In this document: positions 1-5,646 of the stretch, in pieces | Numbering within the stretch: position 1 is the stretch's first letter | Layout of the letters: every line of letters starts with the position of its first letter | The notes under the pieces: model-generated | Databases searched by the model: none | What the model saw: only the letters and a program-made list of their open reading frames with translations | What the model was told of the DNA's origin: nothing | Assembly: GCA_964387775.1 (NCBI GenBank) | Contig: CAYLZO010000267.1 | Span: 1-6,543 of the forward strand | DNA: 6,543 nucleotides | Reading direction: 5' to 3' | DNA from: CAYLZO01 sp964387775 | GTDB taxonomy: Bacteria > Chloroflexota > Anaerolineae > JAAYZQ01 | Made by a program: the position numbers and the translations under genes

Positions 1-2207
1 GCGGGCGTGACGAGTAGGACGCGGCCGGGGAAACGGCCGACCAGCAAGTCGGCGAAATCGGCCAGGGTGGGCGCAGCGGATGGTGGGGCGGCTTCCTCGG
101 GCGGCTCTTTGACGGCCACCGGGGTCAGCTCCAGCTCGGGCTTGACTTCCTCCGGCTTGCCCAGCATCTCGTCCAGGGTCTTGAGCAGGCCCTGGCCCGT
201 GTCCCGGAAGGTGATCTCGGCCGGAGCGCCCTCGGCGCCGAAAATGGTGGCAAAGACGTTCTGCTTGGCGGCCAGGGTGTCGAGGATGCGCTCCTCGATG
301 GTGCCCTGGGCGATGAGGTTGACGACCTGCACCGGGCGCGGCTGGCCGTGGCGGTGGGCGCGGGCGATGCGCTGCTCCAGCACGGCCGGGTTCCAGGGCA
401 AGTCGAGGTTGATGACCAGGCTGGCGGCCTGCAAGTTGAGGCCCACGCCGCCGGCGTCGGAGGAGAGAAAGACGCGGCAGTCGGGGTCCTCGAAAAAGCG
501 CTCGATGAGGGCGCCACGCTTGGCGGTGGGCACGTCGCCGGTGAGTTTGACGTAGCCCAGCCCCAGGCGGTCGAGGCCCGCCTCGGTCAGGTCGAGCATC
601 TTGGTCCACTGGCTGAACACGACGGCCTTGTGGCCGTTGCCGTTGTCGGCCACCTCGTCCTCCAGGATGGCGCGCAGCTCGCGCAGCTTGGGGCCGGTAC
701 GCTCCGGGTTGTCGCCGGCCGCCTCGGGGTCGTGGAGGGCCAGGGCGTTGCAGATGAGGCGCATCTTGATGAGCGACATGAGCAGCAGGTTGCTCTCCTT
801 GGGCGTCAGCGCCCGCCGCTTGGAGATGGAGATCAGCTTGGCCAGCAGGCTCTGGTACTCGCCGTAGGCGTCCCACTGCTCGCGCGTCATCTCGACGAAA
901 TAGTTGTTGTCGGTGCGGTCGGGTAGATCGTCGAGCACCTCGTCGCGGGTGCGGCGCAGCACGTAGGGGCCGATGCGCGCCCGGAGCTGGTCCAGGTTTT
1001 TGTAGCCGAGCACCTTGAAGCTGCCGGTGCGCCGCATCTCCAGTTGGAAATACTGCTGGTTAAAGCGCCACAGCGGCCCGAGGATGGTCGGGTCGAGGAA
1101 CTGGAAGACGCTGTAGAGCTCGTCGAGGCGGTTTTCGAGGGGCGTGCCGGTCAGCACAAAGGCGTAACGGCTGGGCAGGCGCTTGACGGCGTCGGCGGTT
1201 TTGGTCCGCCAGTTTTTGATGCGCTGCGCCTCGTCGAGGATGATGACGTCGGGCTGCATCCGCCGCATCTCGTCCTCGTCGCGCAGGGTGAGCTCGTAGT
1301 TGACGATTTTGAAAAAGCCGGGCTCGTGGTACTGGCGGCGGCGGTCCTGGGGCGTGCCCTGGATGACGTCGGCCGGGAAGGAGGTGAAGCGCTGGATCTC
1401 GCGCGCCCACTGGTGCTTGAGGGAGGCGGGGCAGATGACGAGCACCTTCTCGATGTCACGGATCTGGTGCAGGAGCGAGCAGGCGGCGATGGCCTGCACG
1501 GTTTTGCCCAGGCCCATGTCGTCGGCCAGCATGGCCCGCGCGCCAAAGGCCAGATGCAGGGCGCCCTCCTCCTGGTAGGGGTAGAGGCGCGTGGAGAGCA
1601 GGCTCAGCGAGCGAGTGCCCTGTTCGACTTGCTCCAGGAACCAGGCTTTCTGGCGGCGGATGGCGTCCAGGTCCTGGAGGCGGTCGAGGTGGGCACGCAC
1701 CTCGTCGGAGACGAAGAGGTGCTTCTGGGCGCGGGGCGGCAGGGCGTCGGCGTCGGCCAGGAGGGCGGGCAGGGTCTTGAGGACGGGGCCGGGCAGCACG
1801 CCCTCGGCGTCGAAATAGCGGCCGAGCAGAGCCTGGACCTCGGGCGGCACCGGCTCGGCGGGCAGGGCGCGGACGGTGGTCTCGGCGGCGTGGTGCAGGA
1901 AGATCTGGGTGACGGGCGGCGCCTGGGCGGCCAGCTCGTCCCACTGCTCCCCCAACGCCTCTTTGAGGTTGAGCAGCACACCCTCGATGTGTTTGCAGGT
2001 GCCGATGAGGTTGGTCTGGTAGTCGGGGCAGGTGCACGAGTTTTGTAGCTCGGTCAGGGAGCGGATCTGGACGCGGTAGGTCTGCTCGGAGGTGGAGGTG
2101 ACGTCGAAGGTGCTAAAGGCGACGTGGCCGCCCCGGTTGACGACGCGGGCAATGTCGGTGGCGGCCCGCTCGCGACGGCGGTCGATCTGGGTTTGGGCGT
2201 CGATCAT
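1..2207 (-). CDS. SWIM zinc-finger SNF2-family DNA helicase/translocase (3' end outside window)
   Basis: A reading frame on the minus strand runs unbroken from ATG at 2207 to the window edge: 735 codons and no stop, so the C-terminus is missing. The domain order is clear. A SWIM zinc-binding motif (CxC...CxH) lies at C58, C60, C71 and H73. Helicase motif I is DDMGLGKT (229-236), motif II is DEAQ (325-328) and motif III is TGTPLEN (353-359). The C-terminal RecA lobe has SSDAGGVGLNLQ (582-592) and the arginine-finger motif QRIARAHRHGQ (612-622). A proline/glutamate-rich linker (about 688-712) follows, then the start of another segment. SNF2 proteins use ATP to translocate on double-stranded DNA and remodel protein-DNA complexes. 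SWIM domains bind DNA or protein, and this N-terminal SWIM plus SNF2 arrangement is a known bacterial subfamily with poorly defined targets. GGAGAG sits 6 nt before the ATG and supports this start. The gene has its own promoter. Third positions are overwhelmingly G/C, and long antisense frames exist only because of this bias. Confidence 0.95.
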   Translation of the reverse strand, partial: MIDAQTQIDRRRERAATDIARVVNRGGHVAFSTFDVTSTSEQTYRVQIRSLTELQNSCTCPDYQTNLIGTCKHIEGVLLNLKEALGEQWDELAAQAPPVTQIFLHHAAETTVRALPAEPVPPEVQALLGRYFDAEGVLPGPVLKTLPALLADADALPPRAQKHLFVSDEVRAHLDRLQDLDAIRRQKAWFLEQVEQGTRSLSLLSTRLYPYQEEGALHLAFGARAMLADDMGLGKTVQAIAACSLLHQIRDIEKVLVICPASLKHQWAREIQRFTSFPADVIQGTPQDRRRQYHEPGFFKIVNYELTLRDEDEMRRMQPDVIILDEAQRIKNWRTKTADAVKRLPSRYAFVLTGTPLENRLDELYSVFQFLDPTILGPLWRFNQQYFQLEMRRTGSFKVLGYKNLDQLRARIGPYVLRRTRDEVLDDLPDRTDNNYFVEMTREQWDAYGEYQSLLAKLISISKRRALTPKESNLLLMSLIKMRLICNALALHDPEAAGDNPERTGPKLRELRAILEDEVADNGNGHKAVVFSQWTKMLDLTEAGLDRLGLGYVKLTGDVPTAKRGALIERFFEDPDCRVFLSSDAGGVGLNLQAASLVINLDLPWNPAVLEQRIARAHRHGQPRPVQVVNLIAQGTIEERILDTLAAKQNVFATIFGAEGAPAEITFRDTGQGLLKTLDEMLGKPEEVKPELELTPVAVKEPPEEAAPPSAAPTLADFADLLVGRFPGRVLLVTP

Positions 2208-2220
2208 GGTTGTCTCTCCG

Positions 2221-2264
2221 TACTACGTACTGTGTATTCCGTACGGAACACGCACTACGCAGTA
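2221..2264. repeat. 44-bp near-perfect palindrome over the SNF2 promoter and leader
   Basis: The sequence is symmetric about 2242/2243. Of 22 base pairs between the two halves, 18 match; the exceptions are 2225/2260, 2230/2255, 2233/2252 and 2236/2249. The centre is a perfect 12-bp palindrome, TTCCGTACGGAA (2237-2248). It runs from inside the -10 box to next to the ribosome binding site. The predicted start near 2254 lies inside the right half, so the RNA would carry little more than one arm. A DNA-level role (operator) is therefore more natural than an RNA hairpin. It may instead be an interspersed GTAC-rich repeat of the kind seen between genes in Chloroflexota; that comparison is from memory. 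Confidence 0.75.
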
Positions 2265-2289
2265 TAGCACGGCTTGGGCAGCGTGGCAA
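2261..2289 (-). promoter_or_regulatory. Sigma70-type promoter of the SNF2 gene
   Basis: Read on the minus strand, TTGCCA (2284-2289, 5/6 to the -35 consensus) is followed after 17 nt by TATACT (2261-2266, 5/6 to the -10 consensus). Transcription would start near 2254, giving a leader of about 45 nt before the ATG at 2207. The -10 box overlaps one end of a long palindrome. Confidence 0.7.
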
Positions 2290-2305
2290 GCTTCTGATAG
2301 GATGA

Positions 2306-2437
2306 TTCTCGGCCTTTGCTTTCCACACGGCCATTCTGGCGGGCCTGATCCGCTGGCTGCCCCTGGGCGCGGCGGGGATGCTCTTGTCCCTGGCGGCCGT
2401 GTCGGCCATGATCCTGCTTATGGTGCGTCCCCGGTGA
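2306..2437 (+). pseudogene. Membrane-protein C-terminal remnant (possibly an MFS transporter)
   Basis: From just after an in-frame TGA (2303-2305) the plus strand is open for 43 codons to TGA at 2435-2437. The peptide starts FSAFAFHTAILAGLIRWL. It then has a hydrophobic stretch (LGAAGMLLSLAAVSAMILLM) and ends in the basic tail VRPR. That is how the last transmembrane helix and cytoplasmic end of a drug-resistance-type MFS transporter usually look. No matching upstream part exists here, because the frame closes at once and then enters the SNF2 promoter and gene on the other strand. I take it as a decayed tail rather than a small gene; no ribosome binding site or convincing start was seen. The family assignment is tentative. 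Confidence 0.35.
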
Positions 2438-2690
2438 GGGAGGCTGCCACTTTTTGCTGCGCCTGATCTCTTGTGGCAAAAGGGTCGGGTAACGAACCGG
2501 GGCCGTTTCTCTTCTAGCGCCAATCGGGTTGGGCACGGGCAGCGGCGATTCGGGCACGGCGGTCCGGTTGAACTCGTCGTGGGAGACCCCGCCGGGCGAG
2601 ATCTCGACCTGGGACGCGGGTGCCTACTCTAGCAGCAGCAAGAACAAACCGGCGCCAGATCGGGTCTTTCTGCGCCTAACAGTTCTCCTC
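2438..2690. other. Gene-free spacer with a stretch open on both strands
   Basis: No gene could be supported between the membrane-protein remnant and the 3' end of the Uma2 gene. Around 2530-2660 the codons look coding-like on the plus strand (peptide fragments such as LNSSWETPPGEISTWDAGAY). The complementary strand is also open over 2445-2625 (fragments such as QVEISPGGVSHDEFNRTAVP). I recognise neither. It could be debris of an older gene or an interspersed repeat. No convincing terminator for the Uma2 gene was seen here. Confidence 0.3.
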
Positions 2691-3431
2691 CTACCTTGCC
2701 GTGGCCAACGCCTCGACAAAGGCGGTGTGCTCGTCGCTTTCCAACCCACGCTGCAATTCGGCGATCACGCCCGCCAGGTCGCCGCCCAGCAGCGCCGACA
2801 CGGCCAGCCACAAACCGGGGAACCTCTGGCTCCGCACCAGCCCGGCCGCGTCCGGCTCCACGAATACGTACGCGCCTTCCTGCAGCACAAACCAGTCCAG
2901 CCGCTCATCATAGACCTGCCATACTACGTACTCCAACACGCCGTTGCGCCGGTAGACCCGGAATTTGTCGTACAGGTCATAGGCCGCACTACTGGTCGCC
3001 ACCTCCACGACCAACTCGGGCGCCCCCTCCAAATAGTCATCCGCACCGACACGTGACCGTCCACCCGACACCAGGCGGAGCAGCGCATCCGGCTGGACCT
3101 CGTTCTCCTGATCCAGCCGCACCGTAGCATTGTCGGCCGTCTCCACGCCGGGCGTAAAAGCACTGTACATTCCCAGCCAGGTGTTGACAAACTGATGTGG
3201 CTTCCCGTGGCTCGCGTACCGTACCGGTGTGGGCATGTATACCACTCCTTCGATCAGTTCAGCTTTCTTGATGTGGGGCATGGCGTGATAGCGCCGCTCG
3301 AATTCGGCACGTGTCAGCCGATCTCCGCTCTCCAGCGGAGGTACCCCGCCCGGCGAGCCAACCGGTGCGCGAGGCCGCAGTGGGATGGCACGTGTTCTCC
3401 GTTCTATCACCTGTGCCTCTTGCCTAGCCAT
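2691..3431 (-). CDS. Uma2-family endonuclease-like protein
   Basis: This 246-residue protein has the Uma2 (formerly DUF820) layout. The first ~35 residues are low-complexity and basic. Then come the family-typical entry RLTRAEFERRY (39-48), KKAELIEGVVYMPTP (55-69) and SHGKPH near residue 80. The PD-(D/E)XK-like core follows: PD at 114-115 in EVQPDALLRL, E139 and E143 in the strand PELVVEVA, and K156 in YDKFRVYRRNGVLEYVVW, whose GVLEYVVW part is the family signature. A C-terminal strand (FPGLWL, 204-209) and a helical tail complete it. Family members are predicted nucleases, often in many copies in Cyanobacteria, Chloroflexota and Planctomycetes; in vivo role and substrate are mostly unknown. 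All predicted catalytic acids and the lysine are present, so it looks intact. ATG at 3431 is preceded by AAGGGAGG, only 3 nt away. It has its own promoter and appears to be a single-gene unit. Confidence 0.9.
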   Translation of the reverse strand: MARQEAQVIERRTRAIPLRPRAPVGSPGGVPPLESGDRLTRAEFERRYHAMPHIKKAELIEGVVYMPTPVRYASHGKPHQFVNTWLGMYSAFTPGVETADNATVRLDQENEVQPDALLRLVSGGRSRVGADDYLEGAPELVVEVATSSAAYDLYDKFRVYRRNGVLEYVVWQVYDERLDWFVLQEGAYVFVEPDAAGLVRSQRFPGLWLAVSALLGGDLAGVIAELQRGLESDEHTAFVEALATAR

Positions 3432-3485
3432 ACGCCTCCCTTTTTCCAGATCCCATGCTCATCTCGCGAATGACTCTCTGTTCCA

Positions 3486-3514
3486 AGTATAGTACAATCA
3501 CCAGGGCGTGTCCA
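3486..3514 (-). promoter_or_regulatory. Sigma70-type promoter of the Uma2 gene
   Basis: On the minus strand TGGACA (3509-3514, 5/6 to TTGACA) is followed after 17 nt by TATACT (3486-3491, 5/6 to TATAAT). Transcription would start around 3479, giving a leader of about 48 nt before the ATG at 3431. The -10 hexamer is the same as that of the SNF2 gene. Confidence 0.7.
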
Positions 3515-3558
3515 GACCGGAGCGAGAAGACAGGGAAAACAGGACGGGGTCCGCTTCT

Positions 3559-3588
3559 ATCCGCTGCTACACATTCCCCCGCACCACA
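3559..3588. repeat. Direct repeat, copy 1
   Basis: ATCCGCTGCTACACA followed, after a short variable spacer, by CCCGCACCA. The same arrangement recurs at 3816-3843; the spacer is TTCC here and a single G there. Confidence 0.65.
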
Positions 3589-3656
3589 GACCTTTTGGGT
3601 CAATTCTCGCAGGCCGGAGCCCGGTACCTCGACCCCAAACCTCTGCCACGAGCGAC

Positions 3657-3671
3657 AAACCTTAAAGGTCT
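3657..3671. repeat. Short interspersed element AAACCYTRAAGGTCT, copy 1
   Basis: AAACCTTAAAGGTCT, a nearly self-complementary 15-mer (core ACCTTAAAGGT). It matches 6488-6502 at 13 of 15 positions. No gene starts here. Confidence 0.45.
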
Positions 3672-3815
3672 TATACATCCCCCTCCCCTCTGGGCCAACA
3701 CCCGGCCCGGATGCCAGACCTGTTGCCAGCGAACGCGCCAGCCGGGCGCCCTGGCCGAAACGTGATAACCACGGATGGAGAGCCGCGGACAAAAACAAAG
3801 CGGCCGCTCAGGACC

Positions 3816-3843
3816 ATCCGCTGCTACACAGCCCGCACCAACA
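3816..3843. repeat. Direct repeat, copy 2
   Basis: Second copy of ATCCGCTGCTACACA...CCCGCACCA, 257 bases from the first and in the same orientation. Its first bases also form the right arm of a CGGATGG/CCATCCG inverted repeat with 3772-3778. Confidence 0.65.
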
Positions 3844-3943
3844 TGATCCTCCGGCGAAGCGTAGCAGCTAGGGCCTGACCCCGGGCCAGGCTGCCAGATG
3901 CGCGGCGAATCTGCCGGCACGTTATAGATCACAGCCACGGCGG

Positions 3944-3973
3944 GGCACAAAGAGGTGCCACAAAAAGTGGCGC
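3944..3973 (-). terminator. Overlapping hairpins downstream of the first TumE gene (possible terminator)
   Basis: Two stems share one arm. GTGCCAC (3955-3961) can pair with GTGGCGC (3967-3973) across an AAAAA loop (7 bp, one G-T pair). GGCAC (3944-3948) can pair with GTGCC (3955-3959) across a 6-nt loop. Both lie 35 to 65 nt past the TumE stop codon. On the minus strand the sequence after the stem is CTCTTTGTG, not a proper U-run, so intrinsic termination would be weak at best. Confidence 0.35.
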
Positions 3974-4008
3974 AGGCGCGCCAAGGCTTCTCGGGGCAGG
4001 TTGGGTCC

Positions 4009-4362
4009 TCAAGCACTCAATGCATGAAGGATCACGACCGTCACCTCTTCCAGGCAGGTTTCGGATGCTGGCTGCCGATTCTCCTGACGACCCATGTGCT
4101 TATGATGAGGAAAATTGGGCAAGCGGGTATGATGAGGGGCGTTATCCCAACCAATCTTGAGCGCATTTGTGGCGGTGAGCCAGTAATAGCTGTAGCGCTT
4201 GAGGTCATTTCCTACCCATTGTTCAGCGACCCGCAAGTTGGTACCGTCTCGCAGGTGGATGACAAGCCGCAGGGTCTCGCCATCGAGTTCAAGGGGAACG
4301 ATACGCTCCACATCTGGACCGAAGGCTTCCTCAATCTCAAGCAGTCGCTCAACCGCCAGCAT
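4009..4362 (-). CDS. tumE: TumE-family toxin (DUF6516), first copy
   Basis: The 117-residue protein carries the family signature: WDNAPHH at 72-78 followed by NFPHHKH at 83-89. Before it come an N-terminal strand region (LRLVIHLRDG, 31-40) and an RYSYYW strand (56-61). After it comes a family-typical tail with LEEV at 104-107. TumE proteins are the toxin half of a type II toxin-antitoxin pair; the conserved histidines suggest an active site or metal site, but I do not know of a settled mechanism. The upstream gene would be the antitoxin. I chose ATG at 4362 because the resulting N-terminus (MLAVERLLEI) lines up with the second TumE here (MPIDVQRLREI). GTG at 4374 would add four residues. Either start overlaps the antitoxin gene (stop at 4349-4351), implying coupled translation. 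No convincing ribosome binding site precedes either. Confidence 0.8.
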   Translation of the reverse strand: MLAVERLLEIEEAFGPDVERIVPLELDGETLRLVIHLRDGTNLRVAEQWVGNDLKRYSYYWLTATNALKIGWDNAPHHTRLPNFPHHKHMGRQENRQPASETCLEEVTVVILHALSA

Positions 4363-4699
4363 TGCTCGGTTCACTCAAATACAAATACAGGCCTTGCTGC
4401 GCAATTTCCTCCAGCGTCGCGATGTCCTTCTGGACTCTGTCTGCTACTGTAACCCAGTGATGCCACATGATGTAATCCTCGTGCATCTCATAATCTGCAT
4501 CGTCAGGAAGCCCCTTTGCGTCCAATCGAGCCAGAGGAATCCCATATTTCTCTTCAAAATGCCGCATCTTGCTCTCGGCGAGGAAAAGTCGCTTCCGCAA
4601 GTCGGACAACCTGAGGGCTGCCCCATGACTGATGATGGCAGTCCTCTCTTCATGCGGGAGTGACAAAAAAGTATCTTCGATTTGCATTTTGACGCCCAC
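4349..4699 (-). CDS. Probable antitoxin partner of TumE, first operon
   Basis: This 116-residue acidic, mostly helical protein sits immediately upstream of and overlaps a TumE gene, the position expected for its antitoxin. It has a predicted amphipathic helix (about 26-51, RLSDLRKRLFLAESKMRHF) leading to EKYG (50-53). A linker with DAKGLPDDADYEMHED (60-75) comes next, then WHHW (79-82) and a second coiled-coil-prone helix to about 101. The second antitoxin-like protein in this window has the same plan (helix, RYG, acidic linker, W-containing helix), which supports a shared family. No classical DNA-binding fold was recognised by eye, so autoregulation is uncertain. GTG at 4699 is favoured because GAGGG lies 4 nt upstream; ATG at 4687 is an alternative with a poorer ribosome binding site. 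Base composition is clearly lower in G+C than in the SNF2 gene. Confidence 0.7.
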   Translation of the reverse strand: MGVKMQIEDTFLSLPHEERTAIISHGAALRLSDLRKRLFLAESKMRHFEEKYGIPLARLDAKGLPDDADYEMHEDYIMWHHWVTVADRVQKDIATLEEIAQQGLYLYLSEPSNAGG

Positions 4700-4708
4700 A
4701 CTAATCCC

Positions 4709-4720
4709 TCACCTTCTCAT
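4709..4720 (-). other. Three-codon leader minigene (ATG AGA AGG TGA)
   Basis: In the leader of the first TA operon the minus strand reads ATG-AGA-AGG-TGA, ending 9 nt before the proposed GTG start of the antitoxin. The bases AGGTGAGGG around its stop also serve as the likely ribosome binding site. It may be chance. If translated, it would place a terminating ribosome on the antitoxin's initiation region. Confidence 0.2.
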
Positions 4721-4766
4721 TTCGGCGTAAAGCCAACTCGCCCAACCCCCACACGAACGCGCAACA

Positions 4767-4795
4767 ATGATACCGCAGTTGAGTGGAGATGTCAA
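4767..4795 (-). promoter_or_regulatory. Near-consensus sigma70 promoter of the first TA operon
   Basis: On the minus strand a perfect TTGACA (4790-4795) is followed after exactly 17 nt by TATCAT (4767-4772, 5/6 to TATAAT). Start of transcription would be near 4760, about 60 nt before the GTG of the antitoxin gene. This is the strongest promoter-like sequence in the window, as expected for a TA operon that needs steady antitoxin supply. No clear operator repeat was seen over it. Confidence 0.8.
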
Positions 4796-4844
4796 CCTCC
4801 GCAGCCAGTGCGCAACACTTCAAGACCAGGTAAGGGGGAGTCAA

Positions 4845-5219
4845 TCACCCCTTCACCCCCTCTCCGCGGAGCCAGCGCTCCAGCCACGCCTCGCCTTCCC
4901 AGACCGTCCGCGCCGCCGGCTCGCCGCGCAGCGCGCCCCAGGCGCGCCAGGAGCGTCCCTTTGGCGACCACAGTTCGTCGCAGTTCGTAGTGCGCGCTTC
5001 AGCGCGTCTTTCGCCGGGCGCCCCCTCCAGCCCGTAGCGCAGGGTGAGCCACTCCCGCTCGGGAACAAGGTGCGAGCCAGGAGCCACAGAGCATCGTGGG
5101 GGAGATCCACCAGCAGCAGCAAAAAGAGGCGCCGGAGGGGGCCTTTGGGTAGATTTTGACCCTCGGCCAGGGACTGGAGGGAGACGAAGCGGCGGAGCCA
5201 CCGCTTCCGGCGGGAGAGG
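4845..5219 (-). pseudogene. Frameshifted C-terminal remnant, possibly of a nucleotidyltransferase-family (NTP_transf_5-like) protein
   Basis: Two minus-strand frames join into one protein-like sequence. From 5219 to about 5063 the frame reads KRWLRRFVSLQSLAEG, then PLRRLFLLLLVDLPHD, then ALWLLARTLFP. At about 5060-5063 one base appears to be missing, and the text continues in another frame as EREWLTLRYGLEGAP. A short non-homologous insert follows (ARTTNCDELW..., about 4950-5008), containing a palindrome. The frame ends as LRGEPAAR...EAWLERWLRG with TGA at 4845-4847. The 'hydrophobic helix, LFP, REWL.LRYG' series resembles the end of the uncharacterised nucleotidyltransferase family common in Chloroflexota; that match is from memory. 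The N-terminal, catalytic part is absent, with repeats at 5238-5278 where it should be, so the gene is dead. Confidence 0.5.
4971..5006. repeat. Palindromic insert within the remnant
   Basis: CAGTTCGT occurs twice (4971-4978 and 4981-4988). It is followed by CGCGCT-TC-AGCGCG (4993-5006), a 6-bp-arm palindrome. The block sits where the decayed protein loses its family-like sequence and looks like a small mobile or interspersed repeat. Confidence 0.5.
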
Positions 5220-5237
5220 CTGTAACAACTGCGTAAC

Positions 5238-5278
5238 GCAAGTTTCAAACTTGCCCAGACGCAATTTGCAAAATTGCG
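5238..5278. repeat. Tandem pair of 17-19 nt palindromes
   Basis: GCAAGTTTCAAACTTGC (5238-5254; 8-bp arms, 1-nt centre) is followed 5 nt later by CGCAATTT-GCA-AAATTGCG (5260-5278; 8-bp arms, 3-nt centre). Both are perfect inverted repeats. They lie just upstream of the remnant gene, where its N-terminal half should be. AT-rich cores distinguish them from the GC-rich surroundings. Confidence 0.75.
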
Positions 5279-5345
5279 CTACAAGCAGCCGCCCACGTTA
5301 TGCGCATCCGCGGTCCACCGAGCACCGCCGCCTATCCCCCGCATC

Positions 5346-5429
5346 TCACCCCTGCAACCACCGCTCCAGCCATGCCTCTCGCTTCCAGGCGGCCCGCGCC
5401 GCCGGATCGCCGCGCAGTACGCCCCAGAC
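5346..5429 (-). pseudogene. Second copy of the remnant's last 27 residues
   Basis: On the minus strand, 27 codons and TGA (5346-5348) encode VWGVLRGDPAAR, AAWKREAW and LERWLQG. This matches the tail at 4845-4943 (AWGALRGEPAAR, EAWLERWLRG) closely in protein and DNA. The part upstream of residue 1 does not match: the frame runs instead into a hairpin block. Only the end of the gene survives. I infer either a tandem duplication followed by decay, or remnants of two related genes. Confidence 0.6.
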
Positions 5430-5446
5430 TTCGGCGTGAAGCCCTC

Positions 5447-5521
5447 GGCTGACGCCCTCTGGGCGGGTCAAAGCCCTCAGCCAAACGGTACGCCCGGTGC
5501 CGAACCACGGCGTGGCGGCAC
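5447..5521. repeat. Two hairpin-forming inverted repeats
   Basis: The first is imperfect: GGCTGA (5447-5452) against TCAGCC (5477-5482), with inner GCCC/GGGC (5454-5457 and 5461-5464). The second is stronger: GTGCCG-AA-CCAC (5497-5508) against GTGGCGGCAC (5512-5521), a 10-bp stem with a 2-nt bulge and 3-nt loop. No gene recognised. Direct protein homology to the neighbouring remnant stops where this block begins. Confidence 0.55.
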
Positions 5522-5551
5522 AGATGCAGCGTCGCTTCCTCGAAAATAGCT

Positions 5552-5646
5552 GATCTCCCCCTCACCCTAACCCTCTCCTCCAAGGGAGAGGGAACTGCCC
5601 TAGGAACTGTCCCCCTCCCTCGGGGGAGGGGCTGGGGGAGGGGGAA
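5552..5646. repeat. C/G-tract interspersed repeat with two strong hairpins
   Basis: The block begins CTCCCCCTCACCCTAACC and contains CCCTCTCC (5571-5578) opposite GGAGAGGG (5585-5592, 6-nt loop), and CCCCTCCC (5612-5619) opposite GGGAGGGG (5624-5631, TCGG loop). Sequence of this kind is widespread between genes in many bacteria. It lies 3' of the second TumE gene and could stop transcription, but no U-run follows either stem. Confidence 0.65.

Larger units (their letters stand above)
3515..4008. other. Repeat-bearing gene-free region
   Basis: About 490 bases lie between the Uma2 promoter and the 3' end of the first TumE gene. Open frames exist on both strands, but none shows a recognisable family, a good ribosome binding site or consistent codon bias. 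The stretch holds a 28-30 nt direct repeat, one copy of an AAACCTTAAAGGTCT element, and inverted heptamers CGGATGG/CCATCCG (3772-3778 and 3814-3820). Near 3766 it has an 'aaccacggatgg' motif of a type often seen in intergenic repeats. A hairpin pair sits at its right end. It reads as accumulated intergenic repeat material. Confidence 0.55.

Noticed and set aside
348..926. Long plus-strand open frame (192 codons)
   Set aside because: It lies antisense to the SNF2 helicase motifs, and its composition (Val/Gly/Ala/Glu-rich, no family features) is what G/C third-position bias produces on the opposite strand.
1044..2048. Long plus-strand open frame (334 codons)
   Set aside because: Antisense to SNF2 motifs I to III and the N-terminal region; no recognisable protein features, and the true minus-strand frame is unmistakable.
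2922..2931. TACTACGTAC, identical to the left end of the SNF2 promoter palindrome
   Set aside because: It encodes part of the conserved Uma2 EYVVW strand and has no palindromic surroundings, so I treat it as chance.
2529..3056. Plus-strand frame starting at TTG and running across the Uma2 gene
   Set aside because: Its second half is antisense to conserved Uma2 residues; only the first ~130 bases show coding-like text, reported as unassigned spacer.
3559..3843. CRISPR-like arrangement
   Set aside because: Only two copies of the repeat with a single 257-bp interval; no regular spacing and no cas gene.
3424..4016. Several overlapping 124-138-codon frames on both strands
   Set aside because: No family resemblance, no good start signals, and they overlap promoter and repeat sequence.
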